Shown here: one piece after another, positions 61,268 through 64,000 of the stretch | Position numbering within the stretch: the first letter of the stretch is position 1 | Layout of the letters: each line of letters starts with the position of its first letter | DNA from: Bacillota bacterium | Lineage (GTDB): Bacteria > Sysuimicrobiota > Sysuimicrobiia > Sysuimicrobiales > Segetimicrobiaceae | Assembly (NCBI GenBank): GCA_021324295.1 | Contig: JAJPJJ010000011.1 | Coordinates: 47,589-111,588 of the forward strand | Length of the DNA: 64,000 nt | Direction of reading: 5' to 3' | Notes under the pieces: model-generated | Seen by the model: the letters and a program-made list of their open reading frames with translations, nothing else | What the model was told of the DNA's origin: nothing | Database searches by the model: none | Program-made: the position numbers and the translations under genes

Positions 61268-61801
61268 CTACTGGGACCCGCTGATGAAGATGTCGCGGTA
61301 GTGGCCGGGGTTGAAGACGAAGATGACCGAGACCCGGCTCCCCAGCGCGCCGCTCTTGTCCACGACGAAGGCGACCCCGAGCTTATCGTAGACCAACGTC
61401 TCGTCGTCCTCGTGATTGTCCACGGAATCCTCGCGGCCGTAGGCGGTGCGGACCGCCTCTAGCTCGCTACCGGCGGTGACGCCCTTGTCGGTCTTGTAGG
61501 TGTCGTCGAGGGAGACGACGAGGGCGACGATCTTGTGCGTGGACTTGTCGGCGATCGCGCCGAGGCGCCGGAGCGGCCAGTAGTACCCGATCAGCCCCTT
61601 CCCGGAGAGGTCATCCTGCGAGTGCAGCGGGCCGAGCGACGTCACGACGGCGTCCACGTCCTGGCCGAGTTGGAAGCTGCCGAGCGCCTGACCGGGTACG
61701 ATGGGAGCGCCCGCACCCGCCGGGGTGCCCTGTGCCGCAGCCGTGCCGGCGAGGGCTCCAATGAGCAGGACCGCCAGACCGAATCCGATCAGCCGCTGCA
61801 T
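61268..61801 (-). CDS. secreted hypothetical protein
   Basis: 177 residues with a clear signal peptide (LIGFGLAVLLIGALAGTAAA-Q). The mature domain starts IVPGQALGSFQLGQDVDAVV followed by TSLGPLH, the IVPG-x-x-LG-x pattern seen in small secreted proteins with a BamE/SmpA-like alpha-beta fold that measure out a repeated helix-strand unit (GVTAGSELEAVRTAYGRED is the second copy). No catalytic motif is visible and function is unknown. The gene stands alone. Confidence 0.72.
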   Translation of the reverse strand: MQRLIGFGLAVLLIGALAGTAAAQGTPAGAGAPIVPGQALGSFQLGQDVDAVVTSLGPLHSQDDLSGKGLIGYYWPLRRLGAIADKSTHKIVALVVSLDDTYKTDKGVTAGSELEAVRTAYGREDSVDNHEDDETLVYDKLGVAFVVDKSGALGSRVSVIFVFNPGHYRDIFISGSQ

Positions 61802-61887
61802 TGCTCGCGCCTCCCTCTGCCTTCCCGGTTAACCTTCAGTTACCTGTATACCCCGTCAACGCGGGCCCGCCCGATAGTATTCCTGGC

Positions 61888-61917
61888 TTGAAGACGCTCG
61901 GGCAATCGGTGTAAGAT
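61888..61917 (+). promoter_or_regulatory. promoter of tRNA-Arg
   Basis: TTGAAG at 61888-61893 and TAAGAT at 61912-61917, spacing 18 bases, ending 29 bases before the tRNA-Arg 5' end. Confidence 0.6.
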
Positions 61918-61946
61918 GGCTAGTGCTGGCAGTTGCTGCCGGGTGC

Positions 61947-62022
61947 GCGCCCGTAGCTCAGCGGATAGAGCGCCGGACTACGAATCCGTAGGTCGGGGGT
62001 TCAAATCCCTCCGGGCGCGCCA
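61947..62022 (+). tRNA. tRNA-Arg (anticodon ACG)
   Basis: A 76-base cloverleaf. The acceptor stem GCGCCCG pairs with CGGGCGC. The D arm is GCTC...GAGC, the anticodon stem CGGA/TCCG region encloses loop CTACGAA with anticodon ACG, and the T loop is GGTTCAAATCC. Discriminator G and encoded CCA end at 62022. Confidence 0.97.
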
Positions 62023-62487
62023 GGTGTTTCACGGCCTTGGGCGTTTCGGGCCATCGGCCAGAACCCCCCGGGAACGTAGCAAAGTGGTAGCAACCTACCG
62101 CGCCCGCCGGGCGACGGCGGCCTCTCCCTTGGTCTACGCGGGCGATGCGTGTCGGGCACGCCTGCATCGCCCGCGAGCATCACCGGGCCCCCGAGGAGTT
62201 GTCGCCGCGACGCAGGTGCCGCCGGCCGCGCTGCTGGTCGAACGCCGCCGTAATGAGCGTCGGAAGCGCCGGGTGCTGTGCAAGTCGTCGTCGATGGAAA
62301 TCGTTCACCCATCTCCCTCGCGCGCGCAAGCTTGGTTATCCTAGGGCTTAGTGGCGGTGCATCCGAGAGGCTATGCGCACCAATGGCCAACGTCATGGAC
62401 GGGGATGACCATCGGGTGGCCGTGGTTTGCAACGCCTTCAGGACGGCTGGAACGGTTGGGCGATCGGGTCGCCGTCCAGCCTGCAGC
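62023..62487. other. intergenic stretch after tRNA-Arg, no supported gene
   Basis: About 465 bases. Composition becomes visibly less G+C-rich from about 62290. Short frames on both strands have no domains. Although tRNA-Arg genes are frequent integration sites, I saw no integrase, no second copy of the tRNA 3' end and no transposase remnant up to the right edge. Confidence 0.45.
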
Positions 62488-63447
62488 TCAACCCCGCCGG
62501 TGCTGGACGAGGCTACGGCGTCCGGCAGAGGCGTGAGCCCCCTTGTTGGGGGATCCAGTGATGTGGGCATAGGTGGCGCGCAGCAGGTTGACAAAGGCCA
62601 GCGCCACCGGCGACAGCGGTTGGCGGCGAAGGTGAAGAATATCGAGGCTTCCCCGTGGAAGGTCTGCATCGATCACCTGAATCACTACGACTCTCCCACG
62701 GCGAACTTCGTCGGCCACTGTGAGGCGAGGCAGTAGCGCCAAGCCCATACCATACTCAACCATGCGGGCGGCCAGCTCGACGGTTTCTACTTCCACTGCA
62801 ATGTTCGGGGTGAGACCGGCCCGACTAAAGAGGCCGTGACTCAATGCCCAGTCGGGTGAGTCCCTGTCGAAGAAGATGAAGGGTTGGTCGGCCAGGTCGG
62901 CAAGCCGCACGGGCCTGGTCGGCGTCATTGGCGAGCCGAGGGGCGCCACCAAGACCAGCGGGTCCTCGCCGAGGCTAATGGTCTCGACGTCAGGATGGTG
63001 GAGCGATCTCGCGATGCCGATCTCCGCATCCCCGCGGAGCACTGTATCCAGGATTTCCCTGGGGTGCCCCGACCGAACGGTAACCATGACGTTCGGATGG
63101 ATCGCACGGAAACGCTTCAATGCCTGCGGGAGGAGGCACGTGCAGAGTGGGAGGACGGCCGCAAGATGGAGCGCAGCAGCGCCCTTCCCAGGGTGGTTTT
63201 GAACGGCGAGGCGCGCGAGCGCAGCAGCCTGCAAGATCCGCTCGGCATATGGACGGAATTGCCGCCCTGCGCGAGAGAGGGTAAAGCTGCCCCGTCCTCG
63301 CTCGAAGAGTTGCACTCCCAAGGAAGTCTCTAACCCTCTGATGCGGGCGCTAACGGCGGGTTGGGTGAGATTCAGAGACTCAGCGGCCCGGCGAAAGCTT
63401 GCGAAGGTAGCGACCGCTAGGAAGGCTTCGACCTGAGCGATCTCCAC
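62488..63447 (-). CDS. LysR-family transcriptional regulator
   Basis: About 319 residues. The N-terminal winged helix-turn-helix reads VEIAQVEAFLAVATFASFRR, then AAESLNLTQPAVSARIRGLE and LFERGRGSFTLSRAG, a textbook LysR start. The effector domain follows (LHLAAVLPLCTCLLPQALKR, IFFDRDSPDWALS, EYGMGLALLPRLTVADEV). GTG 63447 is chosen because the HTH begins there and a TATAAT lies just upstream; an ATG at 63507 would add 20 residues. The C-terminus ends in a His/Arg-rich tail. Divergent from the CoA-transferase relic, the usual arrangement for a LysR regulator and its target. Confidence 0.87.
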   Translation of the reverse strand: MEIAQVEAFLAVATFASFRRAAESLNLTQPAVSARIRGLETSLGVQLFERGRGSFTLSRAGRQFRPYAERILQAAALARLAVQNHPGKGAAALHLAAVLPLCTCLLPQALKRFRAIHPNVMVTVRSGHPREILDTVLRGDAEIGIARSLHHPDVETISLGEDPLVLVAPLGSPMTPTRPVRLADLADQPFIFFDRDSPDWALSHGLFSRAGLTPNIAVEVETVELAARMVEYGMGLALLPRLTVADEVRRGRVVVIQVIDADLPRGSLDILHLRRQPLSPVALAFVNLLRATYAHITGSPNKGAHASAGRRSLVQHRRG

Positions 63448-63490
63448 AGCCCGACCGGCTCCTCGGCCCGACAAGATTTCCTGCGCTGGC

Positions 63491-63496
63491 ATTATA
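63491..63496 (-). promoter_or_regulatory. -10 box TATAAT of the LysR gene
   Basis: Minus-strand TATAAT in GGTATAATGCC, 43 bases before GTG 63447. No strong -35 hexamer is seen. It supports the downstream GTG as the start. Confidence 0.4.
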
Positions 63497-63730
63497 CCAT
63501 CCGCCATCTAGGCTGAGTGCCGGCCTATACGGGTTTCTTCTCAGGCGATAGAAAAAATGAGTTTGCGTCAGCGTGCCCAGCTTCTTACCATGATTTGGAA
63601 AGGACGCTCGGAGCTGAGGAGCACGGGCAGCCTCGCCAAGCCGCCAAGCGGCTTAGGGTAGTCTCGGGGATGGCCCCGAGACGAGGGAGGACGACAGGCG
63701 AGTCGGCGTTCGAGGGGAAAGTAGGGAGGT

Positions 63731-64000
63731 ATGATGCAGCCACTCGATGATCTCGTCGTCGATCTGACCCGGGCGCTCCTGGGGCCGTGCTGCACGATGA
63801 TGCTCGCGGATCCGGGCGCGCGCGTCCTTCCGGCGGGCCCGATCTACCAGATGAGCGAGGTGATGGCGGACCCGCAGGTGCGGCACCGGGAGGTGGTGGT
63901 GGAGCTCGAGCATCCGCGGGCCGGTCGGATCGCGGTGAACGGGGTCCCGGTGAAGCTGTCCGCGACGCCCGGCGCGGTGCGCACGCCCCCGCCGGTGCTC
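63731..64000 (+). pseudogene. CaiB/BaiF-type CoA-transferase relic with internal deletion, open at the right edge
   Basis: 90 codons to the window edge, starting ATG 63731 behind GGGAGGT. Residues 1-32 match the start of CaiB/BaiF (type III) CoA-transferases (VVDLTRALLGPCCTMMLADP then GARV). From residue 33 the sequence is the C-terminal region of the same family (PAGPIYQMSEVMADPQVR, VEVEHPRAGR-like VVELEHPRAGRI, GVPVKLSATPGAVRTPPPVL). The roughly 270-300 residues that normally lie between, including the catalytic aspartate, are missing, yet the frame is kept. It is therefore a deletion relic or a misassembly rather than an active transferase. Confidence 0.75.

Noticed and set aside
61958..62167. 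Minus-strand small frame containing RPEGFEPPTYGF
   Set aside because: This is the well-known spurious peptide from the antisense strand of a tRNA-Arg gene.
62023..62487. Phage or island attachment site at tRNA-Arg
   Set aside because: No integrase and no second copy of the tRNA 3' end within the window; only composition hints at transfer.
63517..63750. 77-codon plus-strand frame between LysR and the CoA-transferase relic
   Set aside because: No recognisable domain, overlaps the relic's start in another frame and lacks a ribosome site.

Overview
This 64-kb window is bacterial chromosome of very high G+C content. Genes are tightly packed, often in TGATG or ATGA overlaps, GTG starts are common, and Shine-Dalgarno sites of the GGAGG type are clear. 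Gene content suggests an aerobic soil or sediment heterotroph: many ABC importers, Tat-type signal peptides, a CtaA-CtaB heme A fusion and aconitase. The phylum cannot be fixed from the sequence. A poorly cultured lineage such as CSP1-3/Sysuimicrobiota, Rokubacteria or a Chloroflexota/Armatimonadota relative would fit, but that is inference.

Layout. 1-6.5 kb (minus): a LIV-type ABC importer (binding protein cut by the left edge, LivF, LivG), an AI-2E family permease, an MgtC/DUF4010 membrane protein and an MFS exporter. 6.6-11 kb: tRNA-Asn, a muconolactone-isomerase-like protein, a cysteine-free HhH-GPD glycosylase, the CtaA-CtaB fusion and a secreted LolA-like protein. 11-19.2 kb (minus): a sugar-acid catabolic operon (sugar ABC importer, enolase-superfamily dehydratase, KDPG aldolase, KDG kinase) with a frameshifted permease, preceded by an MFS carrier and a dienelactone-hydrolase homologue without catalytic residues. 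19.3-29.4 kb: M28 peptidase, Ndk, gamma-glutamyltransferase, a secreted beta-propeller, a short MutY, FabI, Nth, an M24 peptidase and an IMPase. 29.5-36.9 kb (plus): GNAT, a soluble PRC/MgtE_N/CBS protein coupled to an Nramp-like carrier, a PLP ammonia-lyase, a URO-D family protein and aconitase.

37-61 kb holds three separate family-5 peptide/nickel-type ABC cassettes. Each has a binding protein and two permeases, and none has an ATPase gene. Between them lie amidohydrolase, DUF1844, YyaL-type, DUF309, M20, DUF72 (frameshifted), methyltransferase, PYROXD2-like and Rieske-fusion genes, plus tRNA-Ser. A promoter-hairpin-terminator unit at 42434-42644 looks like an independent structured RNA of about 175 nt that I cannot assign to a known family. 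The last 2 kb, after tRNA-Arg, looks less G+C-rich. It carries a LysR regulator and a CaiB/BaiF CoA-transferase relic whose N- and C-terminal ends are joined in frame without the middle.

Main themes: import and oxidation of amino acids, peptides and sugar acids; three DNA glycosylases; several genes altered by indels or loss of catalytic residues. The two single-base frameshifts may be assembly errors. No CRISPR array, insertion sequence or rRNA gene was seen.
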